Shown here: positions 44,314 to 54,067 of the stretch, piece after piece
How the letters are laid out: each line of letters begins with the position of its first letter
Position numbering within the stretch: the stretch's first letter is position 1
DNA from: JBARKJ01 sp963698885
GTDB taxonomy: Bacteria; Nitrospirota; JACRHJ01
Direction of reading: 5' to 3'
DNA: 64,000 bases
NCBI GenBank assembly: GCA_963698885.1
Contig: CAVOSJ010000003.1
Location: forward strand, 496,001-560,000
Notes under the pieces: model-generated
Seen by the model: the letters and a program-made list of their open reading frames with translations, nothing else
What the model was told of the DNA's origin: nothing
Databases searched by the model: none
Position numbers and translations under genes: made by a program

Positions 44314-46208
44314 TGCTTCGCCCCCGCAGCTTTCAACAACTTCACGATATCCGCATGACCTTGTCTGTCTGCCACCATCGAAGCAGTACAGCCGTCTTTG
44401 TCTTTTGCGTTAACGTCGGCACCCATATCAAGCAAGGCTCGAACCATGTCAGGTTGGCCGTTATTTGCCGCTATCATCAACGCCGTCATGCCATTTTTGT
44501 TTTTTGCATTTATATCCCTGTCTTTTTTAAGCAACTTTTTGCCGGCCTCCACATGGCCGTCTGCTGCCGCATACATCAACGCCGTCCATCCATCGTCGCT
44601 CCTTGCATGGACGTCTGCGCCTTTTTCAAGCAGCGTTTGAACTGTCTCCGTATAGCCTCTTGAAGCCGCCTCAATTAACGCCGTCCCGCCGCCAGTGCTC
44701 TTTGCGGTAATATCCGCCCCTTTGTCGAGCAAAATCCTCGCAACGTCCGCATGGCCGTTTCCTGCTGCATAAAGTAACGCCGTGCATCCGCAATCAGCCT
44801 TGACGGTATTAACGTTCGCGCCTTTTTCCAGCAAGGCCCGCACCACCTCAGCATATCCTGTCTGGGACGCAATCATCAAGGCAGTCCGGCCATCATTCAT
44901 CCTTGCATTTACGTTTGCGCCTTTTTCCAGCAAGGCACGTACAATGTCAATATGGCCAAACGTGGCCGAGTACATCAGCGGCGTTATGCCGAAATTGTCC
45001 TTGGAATTTGTATCCGCTCCTCTTTCAGTCAATATACGCACAACATCCGTATGTCCTGCTTCAATCGCGGCTATCAGAGCCGTCCCGCCCTTCTTAAGTG
45101 GAATGACGTTGGAGCCTGAATGATCTGCTCTTATGCACCCCGTGTTGTCACGGTTCAGTTTCGAATTAACATTTGCGCCATGGTCGAGCAGGAAGCGCAA
45201 AACTTCCGTATAGTCCGCCGCCGCCGCAACTATCAATGCCGTCTGGCCATCGTCTTTTTTCGCATTAACATCCGCGCCATGCTCTATCAATATGCGTACC
45301 ATCTCGACCTGTCCGGACTCAGCCGCGGAAAATAATGCATTCCAGCCGTCATCTCTCTTGGCGTTTACGTCCGCGCCTCTTTTAAGTAAGGCATACATAA
45401 TATCTGTTCGGCCCCAGTTAACAGCATACGTTAATGGCGTTGCATTATTCTTGTTCCTTGCATTGACGTTTGCGCCTCTGTCAAGCAACACCTGTACTAT
45501 CTCAGTGTGGCCCTTCGCGCCGCTCCGGATCGCTATCATCAACGCCGTCTCGCCATCCTTGTTTCTTGATTCAAGGTCCGCGCCCATATCGAGCAGGGAG
45601 AGCACTCTTGACGTATTGCCGCTTGCGGCCGCAAACAATAAGGCAGTGTCCTTTGAGTTAACGTTAGAATATTTTTCAATTATGTGTGCTATATTCAGCC
45701 AGTTCATTGAAATCGCATAATTCAATGCGGTAGAGCCGTTTTTATCCACGGCATTAGCGTCCGCGCCTTTTTTAAGCAGCAAGCGCACTACGTCCGTATG
45801 GCCATCCGAGGTCGCGTGCATCAATGCCGTTTCACCCTCATTATCCTTTGCGTTAACGTCTGCGCCCATATCGAGTAAAACGCGCACAGTGTCTATATGC
45901 CCGTTCCAAGAAGCTGTTATTAGCGCTGTCCTGCCGTCTTTGTCCCTTGCGTTGATATCGGCTCCCCTGTCGAGCAACAAGCTCATGATATATGCATTCT
46001 TTGCGGCAGCTGCGGCTATAAATGCCGTCCAGCCACGGTCATTTCTTGCATTAACGTCCACGCCGCTATTCAGCAAGAAGAGTATAACTTCCGATTGGCC
46101 GTCATAGGCCGCCCAGATAAGCGCATCTCCGGGTTTCTCTGCCAAGGAGATTGGCGCAAAAGCCAACAGCAGTACACAGAAAAACATTACTGAAAGAAAA
46201 TACTTCAA
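44310..46208 (-). CDS. Exported ankyrin-repeat protein
   Basis: 632 residues: signal peptide (MFFCVLLLAFAPISLAE) followed by about 17-18 uninterrupted ankyrin repeats of the type DKDGRTALITASWNGHIDTV/VRVLLDMGADVNAK. No catalytic domain is visible. Such repeats bind other proteins; the periplasmic location and coupling to DUF3142 and lipoprotein genes suggest a scaffold in a cell-envelope complex (inference). First gene of the operon. The array may have expanded by unequal recombination, so its length could vary between strains. Confidence 0.9.
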   Translation of the reverse strand: MKYFLSVMFFCVLLLAFAPISLAEKPGDALIWAAYDGQSEVILFLLNSGVDVNARNDRGWTAFIAAAAAKNAYIMSLLLDRGADINARDKDGRTALITASWNGHIDTVRVLLDMGADVNAKDNEGETALMHATSDGHTDVVRLLLKKGADANAVDKNGSTALNYAISMNWLNIAHIIEKYSNVNSKDTALLFAAASGNTSRVLSLLDMGADLESRNKDGETALMIAIRSGAKGHTEIVQVLLDRGANVNARNKNNATPLTYAVNWGRTDIMYALLKRGADVNAKRDDGWNALFSAAESGQVEMVRILIEHGADVNAKKDDGQTALIVAAAADYTEVLRFLLDHGANVNSKLNRDNTGCIRADHSGSNVIPLKKGGTALIAAIEAGHTDVVRILTERGADTNSKDNFGITPLMYSATFGHIDIVRALLEKGANVNARMNDGRTALMIASQTGYAEVVRALLEKGANVNTVKADCGCTALLYAAGNGHADVARILLDKGADITAKSTGGGTALIEAASRGYTETVQTLLEKGADVHARSDDGWTALMYAAADGHVEAGKKLLKKDRDINAKNKNGMTALMIAANNGQPDMVRALLDMGADVNAKDKDGCTASMVADRQGHADIVKLLKAAGAKQ

Positions 46209-46667
46209 TAGGGAGATCCCTTGTTTATGGGAATGGCCAAATTGATAAAGGATATTAAAAACTTGTTAGAGTTTTTCTAAATAGATTATACAAGTCTAAT
46301 TAAAACCTTGCAACTTGTCGTCCTCATTCATTTTTAGGCAAAAAAGGACATTGCAAGGACATAGTTGATTAACATACAGTCCGAGATTTATTGACAAGAG
46401 GTGTGAGATTAAAGACCTGGTGACAGCAAATGCATAAGAAGCCCTTCAATGAACCTCTCTTCTGGTTAAACATTGTAAGCCACACCTTATGGCAGGGATA
46501 CGTTGTTGGCCTCAGGGATTTTGGAGGCATGAGAGGTGGGCAATAATTCACATCTTTGGACCGTTGCCGTGAAATGAGATTTCACGTGATGCAATTTGGC
46601 GAGCGAGTGAGGTATCTCACCGTTTCGTGAAAGTTATCTCGAGTCGCTACATAATTTTGTTAAAGAT
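46209..46667. other. Non-coding region between the ankyrin operon and the Tad locus
   Basis: 459 bp with no convincing gene. It holds copy 1 of the 47-bp dispersed repeat (46364-46410) and a dyad GTGAAAT-GAG-ATTTCAC (46569-46585), followed by a partly similar GAGGTATCTC segment. Confidence 0.6.
46364..46410 (+). repeat. Dispersed 47-bp repeat, copy 1
   Basis: Contains the core CGAGATTTATTGACAAGAGG and ends in TGTGAGATT. Two further copies lie at 55148 and 56263 in the same orientation. On the opposite strand all three keep an open PLVNKSRTV-like reading frame, suggesting they are ends of a former gene or mobile element. Confidence 0.75.
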
Positions 46668-47579
46668 TCATTTTTTTATACAGAGCATAATGTATATCTG
46701 TATCATGGCCGGACCTAAAATTACCACCAGTAGCGCCGGGAATATGCAGAACGCGAGCGGGAAGACCATTTTTATCGTCGTCTTCGCCGCCGCCTCTTCG
46801 GCGATCTGGCGGCGCTTGGTCCTTAAAGAGTCGGAATGCACCCTGAGGGAGCGCGCAAGGCTTGCGCCCAGTTTCTCGGCCTGCACCAAAAGGGCGACCA
46901 GGGCCTTGATATCGTCTACCCCGGTGCGCTCCCCCATGTCCCGGAGGGCGTCCATCCTGGGCTTTCCGGCCCGCGCCTCCGCGCTTGCCGTCCTGAACTC
47001 CTGCGCCAGCACGTTCCCCTGAAACTCCTCGGTTATCCGGACTATCGCGGCGTCCAGGCCAAGACCCGCCTCCACGCATACCGTGAGCAGGTCCAGTATA
47101 TCCGGCAGGGAGTGGAATATCTCCGTCTGCCTGCGCTTTATCTTTCCGTTAAGCCAGACGTTAGGAGCGATATACGCTAAGAGGCACGCAAGCGCCGCCA
47201 GGACGACCGCGGCAAAAAATTTGTGGAGGTGCGCCTGCGCAAACGGATAAACGAGCAAAAAGGCGGCGGCTCCGGCAAACACCTTTACGCCGGTGAATAC
47301 AAGAAGGGACGTACTTTTTCTGTACCCCGCCTTGATCAGCATGGTCCTTAATTTGCCGCGTTCCTTCTCCGACATGGGGACTTGAGTGCCGGCCATTCTC
47401 GCGGCCTTCTCAAGCATCATCTCGGTACCGATGGCGTTTTGCGTGTCAGGCTTCTTCTGCATCTCGCGCAGCCTTAACTCCTCTGCGGTGGGCCGTGAGA
47501 ATACTAAAAAAGACAACATGAGCGCGAGCATGCCCACGATTAAAAATACCGCTCCGGCTATCACTGCGGTAGTCATCAT
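46668..47579 (-). CDS. tadC: Tad pilus membrane platform protein TadC
   Basis: 303 residues with a GspF-type domain (SLPDILDLLTVCVEAGLGLDAA, a typical conserved segment) and several membrane helices at both ends. It forms the inner-membrane platform with TadB for Flp pilus assembly. Last gene of the Tad operon, starting 8 nt after the tadB stop. Confidence 0.9.
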   Translation of the reverse strand: MMTTAVIAGAVFLIVGMLALMLSFLVFSRPTAEELRLREMQKKPDTQNAIGTEMMLEKAARMAGTQVPMSEKERGKLRTMLIKAGYRKSTSLLVFTGVKVFAGAAAFLLVYPFAQAHLHKFFAAVVLAALACLLAYIAPNVWLNGKIKRRQTEIFHSLPDILDLLTVCVEAGLGLDAAIVRITEEFQGNVLAQEFRTASAEARAGKPRMDALRDMGERTGVDDIKALVALLVQAEKLGASLARSLRVHSDSLRTKRRQIAEEAAAKTTIKMVFPLAFCIFPALLVVILGPAMIQIYIMLCIKK

Positions 47580-47587
47580 TTGAGGAC

Positions 47588-48559
47588 CTATATTTTGATT
47601 TTTATTATTTTGCGTATCACAAAAAACCCGATTATCTGCAGAGTGAAGGCCACCACCATCATCGTTACTCCAGACTTCGTATTAAATAGCAACTTGATAT
47701 AATTCGGGTTGACAACGATCATTACTCCCAACATGAAGATAGGAAGGATCGACAGTATATATCCTGAAAGCCTGCCTTGAGCTGTATACACCCTGAGCTG
47801 TCTTAACACTTGGAATCTTTCCCGGATAGTCATCCCGAGCTTTTCCAGTATCTCCGAGAGGTTTCCGCCGGTCTCCCGCTGGACGTTGACGACGGTGATA
47901 AAAAAGCGCAGGTCTATTGAGCTGACACTTCTAGTCATGTGGTTCAACGCCTCATGGATAGGGATGCCGTATCCCTGCTCCTCATAAGCCAGCCGGAATA
48001 CCTTTGCTATGGGGTCCGACATCTCCTGAGATACCACTTGAATGGCGCTAGTGAAGGAATGTCCGGCCCGGAGCGACCTCGCGACCATATCCAGCGCGTC
48101 CGGGAGCTGTTCAGAGAATTTCTTAAAACGCGCCAGCCTGCGGTTCAAGAGATACAGAAAAGGAAGCGAAGACATTACGACAATAAACGGCACGGGGAAT
48201 AACGGGTTTTTCCCGATATGTGAGCCGATAAGCAGCCCCACGGCACCGATAGCAAGGGTAAGCAGTGCCAGCGGCCCCACCTTTATCTTCGAGTCCGCCT
48301 GCGCTATCAAAAGCTCCAACCTCTGCGAGAAGGGGAGACTGTAAAGGAACTTATGCAGCGCCGGTATCGCGCTCATCAGCTCGTCCTTCAAAAATGACGG
48401 CATGACCTTTTCCGAGGGTTTGCGGAGTGCTATCGCCTGCAGGCGTTTTCTTATTTCCGACCTTTCGGCGGCTTGCGGTCCGGCGGCGGATATATAGATT
48501 ACCGCGCAAGTCGAAAGAAAGGCCGCGAAAACGATAACCGCTATGAAAGCTGGTCCCAT
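47588..48559 (-). CDS. tadB: Tad pilus membrane platform protein TadB
   Basis: About 323 residues, starting MGPAFIAVIVFAAFL at the ATG 48557-48559 (an upstream in-frame extension overlaps cpaF and is less likely). GspF-type domain: QLPDALDMVARSLRAGHSFTSA and FFITVVNVQRETGGNLSEILEKL. Membrane helices at the N- and C-termini. Works with TadC. Confidence 0.92.
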   Translation of the reverse strand: MGPAFIAVIVFAAFLSTCAVIYISAAGPQAAERSEIRKRLQAIALRKPSEKVMPSFLKDELMSAIPALHKFLYSLPFSQRLELLIAQADSKIKVGPLALLTLAIGAVGLLIGSHIGKNPLFPVPFIVVMSSLPFLYLLNRRLARFKKFSEQLPDALDMVARSLRAGHSFTSAIQVVSQEMSDPIAKVFRLAYEEQGYGIPIHEALNHMTRSVSSIDLRFFITVVNVQRETGGNLSEILEKLGMTIRERFQVLRQLRVYTAQGRLSGYILSILPIFMLGVMIVVNPNYIKLLFNTKSGVTMMVVAFTLQIIGFFVIRKIIKIKI

Positions 48560-48569
48560 ATGACCCCCG

Positions 48570-49853
48570 TTATTTTTCGAACATATGGTAGGAAAGCTCA
48601 ATCCCGCAGAGCTTTACCTGGTCCGCGAATCTAGGCCGCACGCCGGTCGCCTTGAACTCGCCTATCACTTCGCCGTCCGGCCCTATCCCCTTCTTATCGA
48701 AAACGAATATATCCTGCATGACTATTACGCTGCCCTCCATGCCGGTGATTTCTGAAAGCTTGACCATCTTCCTGGTGCCGTCGGACATCCTGGAGAGCTG
48801 TATCACTATGTTTATAGCGGCCGCGACCTGCTCCTTTACGGCGCGCTCAGGAAGGTCCATCCCGGCCATCAGCACCATGGTTTCCAGGCGGGACAGGCAG
48901 TCGCGGGGCGTGTTCGCGTGGAGCGTGGAGAGGGAGCCGTCATGACCTGTATTCATCGCCTGAAGCATGTCGAGCGCCTCTCCGCCCCTGACTTCCCCGA
49001 CGATTATCCGGTCCGGCCTCATGCGAAGAGAGTTCCGCACCAGGTCGCGCTGGGTTACCGCCCCCATGCCTTCTATGTTGGGCGGCCTCGTCTCAAGCCG
49101 CACGATATGGTCCCGTTTCAGCTGAAGCTCGGCTGAGTCCTCGATAGTTATTATCCGTTCGTTATCGGGTATGTACCCGGACAAAATGTTGAGGAATGTC
49201 GTCTTCCCGGAGCCGGTGCCGCCCGAGATTATCATATTAAGCCTGGCCTTCACCGCGCTCTCGATGACCTCCGCTATCGCCGGCGTTACCGTGCCTTTTT
49301 CTATCAAGTCCTCCATCATAAGCGGCTTACTGCCGAAACGACGTATTGAGAGCGCCGGACCATCGAGCGCCAGGGGCGGGATAATGGCGTTTATGCGGGA
49401 GCCGTCCGGGAGGCGGGCGTCCACCATTGGGGAAGACTCGTCAATCCTTCTGCCCACCTTGGACACGATCCTGTCGATTATCTGCATCAGGTGGGCGTCG
49501 TCGCGGAATACTACCTCGGTTTTGTAGAGCTTCCCCTTACGTTCGACGTATATCTCGTGCGAGTTATTTACCAGTATGTCGTCTATCTCCCTGTCCGCGA
49601 AAAGGGGCTCAAGCGGCCCCAAACCGAATATCTCGTTCTGGACGTCAACCACCAGCCTCTCCCTCTCCGCATGGGATAGGGGCACGCCCTCGCCGCCTAT
49701 AATCTCGTTTAAGATAGGCATTATTTCGTTTTGAAGCTGTTCCTTCCCGATTACCTCCAGGCTGTCCAGGTCGAGCCTGTCTATAAGCCTTCTATGGATT
49801 CGGGATTTCAGTTCCTGGTTAAAGTCCTTTTTATTCATCGGAGAGAGAGCCAT
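48570..49853 (-). CDS. cpaF: Tad pilus assembly ATPase CpaF/TadA
   Basis: 427 residues of the type II/IV secretion ATPase superfamily. Walker A IISGGTGSGKTTFLNIL, Walker B MRPDRIIVGEVRGGEALDML and His box STLHANTPRDCL. Supplies energy for Flp pilus extension (and perhaps retraction). Lies between cpaE and tadB in the standard order. Confidence 0.95.
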   Translation of the reverse strand: MALSPMNKKDFNQELKSRIHRRLIDRLDLDSLEVIGKEQLQNEIMPILNEIIGGEGVPLSHAERERLVVDVQNEIFGLGPLEPLFADREIDDILVNNSHEIYVERKGKLYKTEVVFRDDAHLMQIIDRIVSKVGRRIDESSPMVDARLPDGSRINAIIPPLALDGPALSIRRFGSKPLMMEDLIEKGTVTPAIAEVIESAVKARLNMIISGGTGSGKTTFLNILSGYIPDNERIITIEDSAELQLKRDHIVRLETRPPNIEGMGAVTQRDLVRNSLRMRPDRIIVGEVRGGEALDMLQAMNTGHDGSLSTLHANTPRDCLSRLETMVLMAGMDLPERAVKEQVAAAINIVIQLSRMSDGTRKMVKLSEITGMEGSVIVMQDIFVFDKKGIGPDGEVIGEFKATGVRPRFADQVKLCGIELSYHMFEK

Positions 49854-49869
49854 GTTTTACCTTCCGTCT

Positions 49870-51045
49870 TCATTGAGATTCAAATGTCACATCAATACCT
49901 CTGCAATATGCCGCGGCGGGCCGCGGTATCATCTCATCAATAGTTGTTGCTACATCCGTAAAGACCTTTGCAGCCACAGAATTTGGGAAGAGCGTGACGA
50001 GCGGCTGGCCCTTACTCACTGCATTTTCGAACTCATCATAGAAGTTCGGCAGCCGCCAGGAGACATTCTTCCCTAATGCCTTTTCCGCAGCCGTTATATT
50101 AATGCGCCCATTTCTGTTGAATCGGTTTATTATGAGCTTTGTCGCGTCCTCGCTGAAACCCAACTCGGAGAAAAAAACCAACGCCTTTTGGATATTTCCT
50201 ATAGAAGGAAGCGTCAGCTCTCCGACTATGAGCAGGAGGTCGGATTTCAAAGCCCAGACGTCGACCTCGTTGTAGCATCTGCCCATATCGATGACTACGA
50301 ATTGAAACATCTTCTTCAACTGCTCTACAACGAAAGCAAGCTGAGGCCGGTCTAGCTTCACCCGCTCCCTTACACTCCCGGGGCTTGACAGCAGGCTTAT
50401 CCCGGAGGAGTGGCGGGCGACGACACCTTGAAGGAAGGACTGGTCAAGCTTGTCAATATTATTGACTGCGTCCGCGACCGAATACTTGGGCCTTAAATTA
50501 AGGAAGACGTCGGCGCAACCCCCAGACAAGTCCAGGTCCGCCAGCAGGACTTCCTTCCCCTTCACACTAAGCGCGGCGGCGATGTTTACCGCAAAGGTCG
50601 TGCAGCCACAGCCTCCCTTGGGCGAAAAGCATGTTATAACCTTCCCCACCTGATGACAGCCGGGAACCTTACCGAGAAACAGGCGTTGGACTTTCCTAAG
50701 CGCCTGTGCCAGGTCTTCCTGCATGACCGGCCTCACAAGAAACTCCGAGCAGCCGCTCTTTATGGCCCTGAGGATGTTTTCGGAGGAACTATTCGCCGAC
50801 GTGGCTATGATGCTTACAGCAGGATTTTCTTGCGAGATCCTCTCTATGAAGCCGAAAGAAGCCTGTATGTTCGTCTCAAGCTCTATAATGATAAGGTTCG
50901 GCGCTGCCTCCGATACCAGCTCATGGCCGGCGGCTAAATTGCGGGCCTCACCTGCTATTACCCAGCCCTCCGATTCCAGATGCTTTTTAAGGGATGCCGC
51001 CTGCGCGGCATCCGAATCGATTATTACTGCCGTTAAATTGCTCAT
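49870..51045 (-). CDS. cpaE: Tad pilus localisation protein CpaE/TadZ
   Basis: 391 residues: an N-terminal receiver-like domain (about 1-120) lacking the usual phospho-acceptor context (LIIIELETNIQ instead of LxxxDxxMP) and a ParA/MinD-type ATPase domain (about 135-370). The P-loop reads SPKGGCGCTTFA: the deviant lysine is kept but the GK lysine is replaced by cysteine, as in other TadZ/CpaE proteins with altered P-loops. Family members place the pilus machinery, often at a pole. Confidence 0.9.
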   Translation of the reverse strand: MSNLTAVIIDSDAAQAASLKKHLESEGWVIAGEARNLAAGHELVSEAAPNLIIIELETNIQASFGFIERISQENPAVSIIATSANSSSENILRAIKSGCSEFLVRPVMQEDLAQALRKVQRLFLGKVPGCHQVGKVITCFSPKGGCGCTTFAVNIAAALSVKGKEVLLADLDLSGGCADVFLNLRPKYSVADAVNNIDKLDQSFLQGVVARHSSGISLLSSPGSVRERVKLDRPQLAFVVEQLKKMFQFVVIDMGRCYNEVDVWALKSDLLLIVGELTLPSIGNIQKALVFFSELGFSEDATKLIINRFNRNGRINITAAEKALGKNVSWRLPNFYDEFENAVSKGQPLVTLFPNSVAAKVFTDVATTIDEMIPRPAAAYCRGIDVTFESQ

Positions 51046-51064
51046 GGAAATTTATCCTTCTCCC

Positions 51065-52453
51065 TTAATGAGTGGTCATGCCGTAATGCATATCGGCATC
51101 ATTTGAATCCACCAGCTTCGCCGAAGGGAAATTCTGCTGGACCTGCGCAAGCAATTGCATAAGGTCGCTGCAACTGGGGTTTGCTGAACTCGGTTGAAGT
51201 AAATACGCGTCTGCCTGGCCCGAAATGCCGTGCGGAATCGCATGCCCGGTCCAGGTGGGGGCGCCGATAGTGTCAACCTGGATTATACCGTAACCCACCA
51301 CGGTAACAACCGACAGGCCTCCGTTTTTCTCGGTGTACCCGTCATATACCATGACAAGGACCTTCTGCCCTACGGCCAAGTTTAAGCCCGAGAGATTCCC
51401 GCTGGTATCAAAATGGGGAATGGTGGCATAGGGACATTGCGAAGTGAACGTGCCGATGGCCTTGTACGCGTTTTGTTGTTGCGCATCGGAGCCGGTACCA
51501 TAATTAGGGTTATACGCTTCGTGGACAGCGTTAGGCGGGACCAAGCCGTCCGGGATACCGTTATTGATATAATCCTTGAAGGTGTTTTTCTGGTTATTGA
51601 TACTTCCGTTATTGGGAGCGCCGCCCGGGCCCGACACATTCCCGTTCGTGCAATCCGTGCAGCTCCCGGTCCCGTTCGTCACGCTATACCAGTGGCCGTC
51701 GGCGCCGTCATATTGATTGACCCTGTAATCCAGGCACACGAAACCGTTGGTATTGTCTCCGCCGCCATGGTTCCTGTTCGCGGCACCCCCCAAGAACGGG
51801 AAGGTCGCCCCCGCCCCGGTGGGGGTCGAAAGGTCAACGTTTGTTGCACGCATGTAACTGTAGGGGTATGTATGTCCACCCCCGGTCCAGTACTCGTTCA
51901 CCGCTATCGGCGCGAGCCCCAGCTTCGTCCTGCATGCTATCGCCGTAGCGCTGATTCCTGTCTGATTCAAGCCTGTGGCGCCCAAGAGCGACAGCACATT
52001 AATGAGCCCGTTTTGGACCATCGGCTGGTCGGCGCTCGCCCCGCGCCGATTGGCTATCACCTCTACCGCGTTCAATGCGCCGGTAGTGGACGCGGTAAAC
52101 GTCCCCGGTGGGGGTGTCGGATTCCATATACCGCAGACTATATCTCCCGTATGAAGAGATATCGGGATCGGTTTGCCCGAGGAGTCCGCGTCCGCGGCAT
52201 TTAGGCTCCCTACCGTGGTCGCAGCATTTGTGGCGTTGGCTATCATTGCGGATGGCGACGAGCCGGTCAGCTGGTTTGCCCCCGCGAGCGCCGCGGCGTC
52301 CGCGGCAACCTGGAGCTGGCTCTTTACGCCGTAGAGGTGAGCTACGTCCAGAGCCAGCCCCGCCATCGCCGTCATGACGATAAGCGAGATAGCAAAGACG
52401 ACCAGCACCCCGCCTCTTTTATTAGCGATATGCTTAATTATCGGTTTAATCAT
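51065..52453 (-). CDS. TadG-like pseudopilin/envelope protein
   Basis: 462 residues. N-terminal helix in a TadE/TadG-type context (RGGVLVVFAISLIVMTAMAG, then DVAHLYGVKSQLQVAADAAALAGA). This 'putative Flp pilus-assembly TadG' start is followed by a large, glycine-, asparagine- and cysteine-rich periplasmic domain (GGGDNTNGFVCLDYRV, GSCTDCTNGN). In TadG proteins the C-terminal part is variable and secreted; here it resembles no known domain. Begins one base after the end of the secretin fragment. Confidence 0.82.
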   Translation of the reverse strand: MIKPIIKHIANKRGGVLVVFAISLIVMTAMAGLALDVAHLYGVKSQLQVAADAAALAGANQLTGSSPSAMIANATNAATTVGSLNAADADSSGKPIPISLHTGDIVCGIWNPTPPPGTFTASTTGALNAVEVIANRRGASADQPMVQNGLINVLSLLGATGLNQTGISATAIACRTKLGLAPIAVNEYWTGGGHTYPYSYMRATNVDLSTPTGAGATFPFLGGAANRNHGGGDNTNGFVCLDYRVNQYDGADGHWYSVTNGTGSCTDCTNGNVSGPGGAPNNGSINNQKNTFKDYINNGIPDGLVPPNAVHEAYNPNYGTGSDAQQQNAYKAIGTFTSQCPYATIPHFDTSGNLSGLNLAVGQKVLVMVYDGYTEKNGGLSVVTVVGYGIIQVDTIGAPTWTGHAIPHGISGQADAYLLQPSSANPSCSDLMQLLAQVQQNFPSAKLVDSNDADMHYGMTTH

Positions 52454-52454
52454 T

Positions 52455-52705
52455 TTATTTAAGTTTCAATGGGTCCGTTGATATCGCGTTCGGGAGCATG
52501 GGTATCAACTTGAAAGCGTCATCCTGCTCCTTTGTCGGCTCGTTGGCGCCTGGTATCTCGGGCTTCGTGCCCGGGGACATTGCCTTGGCGAGCTTCGGCG
52601 TCACAAAAAATACCAGTTCCCTCTCGTTTTCTTAGTGATGTTCTTCTGCCAGTCATCATTTAAAATGCCCGCCACCACAAACGTCTCGCCTCTCCTTTTG
52701 TTTTA
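52455..52705 (-). pseudogene. cpaC: C-terminal scrap of the Tad secretin (CpaC/RcpA)
   Basis: Directly after the cpaB stop there is a ribosome-site-like AAAGGAG and then GETFVVAGILNDDWQKNITK, followed (after a frame change) by ERELVFFVTPKLAKAMSPGT to a stop at 52455. These are the last parts of a type II secretin, which should be about 400-500 residues. The N-terminal domains and the conserved VPxLGDIPILGxLF segment are missing. Either a deletion joined the start region to the C-terminus, or the assembly lost sequence. Without a secretin elsewhere, the pilus could not cross the outer membrane. Confidence 0.75.
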
Positions 52706-52712
52706 CTGCTTA

Positions 52713-53608
52713 TTATTTGTACGATTCATTCGTGCGAAGGCTGCCCTTGATTACCTCTATGGTCACTCCCGCGGGCGCTTCCACCGCCACCGTCTTTACC
52801 GCCTTCACCGCTTTTGGCGCGCGCCTGGCGCTTGCCACGCGCTGGACGTGCTGTTGCGGCTGCTGCGGCACATCCCCGCTAAGGAGAGACGCTACCGTTT
52901 CGCCTTTTGTCTTTGCGACTTCCGTGTCGTCAAGGTGCCTGAGGATAAGCTGGACCTTGTTCTCGCTCGCCAGGGCAAGCTTCTCCGCATCTTCGGGCGA
53001 GACGTCCAGGGTCACGGTAGGCACCGACACCGGTTTCCCCTCCTTCTCCTCCAGTATCTGGCCCACGGCCAGCACCCGCACGTCCTGGAGCACTATCTTG
53101 CTTATCCTGGTATCCCTGCCGTTCGCCTGCTTCCCATAAGGGGAATCCATCGTCGCCACGACGTCCACCATGCTGTTCGGCAGGACGAACCCCGCGACTC
53201 CCACCACTTCGTTGACGGCGACCGTTATGGCCCTCTTCCCGGGTTTGATGATATAGCTCATCACCCCGGCCCCGGAATTCAAGGGCGCGAGGCTGGATTC
53301 CAGCACGGGCGCTCCAACTGGAATGTCGGAGACAGCCAGCCTGTCCTGGACCTGGGTTAAACTGCTGGAAGAGCCGGCGGGTACATTTTGCCTCGGCCAG
53401 TCCGCAAGCTTGAGCTGTTCCGGCTTGGTCTTCGTGCCGAACGGTATCTCAGCGGCTGCTACCACCACTTGCTGGACTTCCATCTTCGCCTTTGCCGCCT
53501 CCCTGTCCTTGGCGGATAGATAGTTGTAAACCAGGTACGCGGAAACCGATGCCAGGACCACAGGCCGACCACCGCTATCATCGCGCTAAGTTTTGGCGGA
53601 AGTGCCAT
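52713..53608 (-). CDS. cpaB: Tad pilus assembly protein CpaB/RcpC, frameshift near N-terminus
   Basis: About 298 residues. The start is MALPPKLSAMIAVVGL (ATG 53606-53608, AAGGAG 7 nt upstream); one base is missing near 53563, after which the frame continues VLASVSAYLVYNYLSAKDRE. A membrane helix is followed by an SAF domain (VVVAAAEIPFGTKTKPEQLK, DIPVGAPVLESSL) that may bind glycan. Pairs with the secretin in other Tad systems, here a remnant. Confidence 0.87.
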
Positions 53609-53623
53609 GTCTTTTCTCCTTTT

Positions 53624-54067
53624 TTAAGTTGTCCCGAGCTCGTAGTACATCGTTCCCGAACGTGTCAAGGTTAGCGGGGATATATTGAAGAATGTGTTTA
53701 GAAAATTGCCGGTCAAAAAAGCGTAGCCGTATGTTGCTTTAACCGTAACGACCTGTCCGTTCGTCCCGCTTGAAAAGGTCTGAGGGCTGAGTGCCGTGGT
53801 AATTTTCAGGTTGCTGACGGTAATGGACGGGACATAAGAGGTGATTTCACCTTTCACGTAAGATATTACATTGGGGTCGTTTGTTGTTTGAATATTGGGC
53901 AGTTCGGATGCATACCGGACCCCGGCCCGGACTGCGTCGTCAAGTGCGTTGTCATAGTACAAAGCCCTCCCGAACTCCGCAACCCCGAGCGCAAGCCCCA
54001 TTATTATTACGAGCACCAGCGCGAACTCCACCAGGGCCTGGCCTTTTTGGTTATTCGGCCTATTCAT
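53624..54067 (-). CDS. TadE-like pseudopilin 1
   Basis: 147 residues: a short N-terminal polar part, then KGQALVEFALVLVIIMGLAL with the conserved glutamate, and a beta-rich C-terminus. TadE-type pseudopilins prime Flp pilus assembly. It overlaps the next TadE gene by 8 nt. Confidence 0.85.
   Translation of the reverse strand: MNRPNNQKGQALVEFALVLVIIMGLALGVAEFGRALYYDNALDDAVRAGVRYASELPNIQTTNDPNVISYVKGEITSYVPSITVSNLKITTALSPQTFSSGTNGQVVTVKATYGYAFLTGNFLNTFFNISPLTLTRSGTMYYELGTT

Noticed and set aside
46369..46551. Minus-strand 60-residue ORF next to the ankyrin gene
   Set aside because: Its end is encoded by copy 1 of the dispersed repeat; treated as repeat remnant rather than gene.
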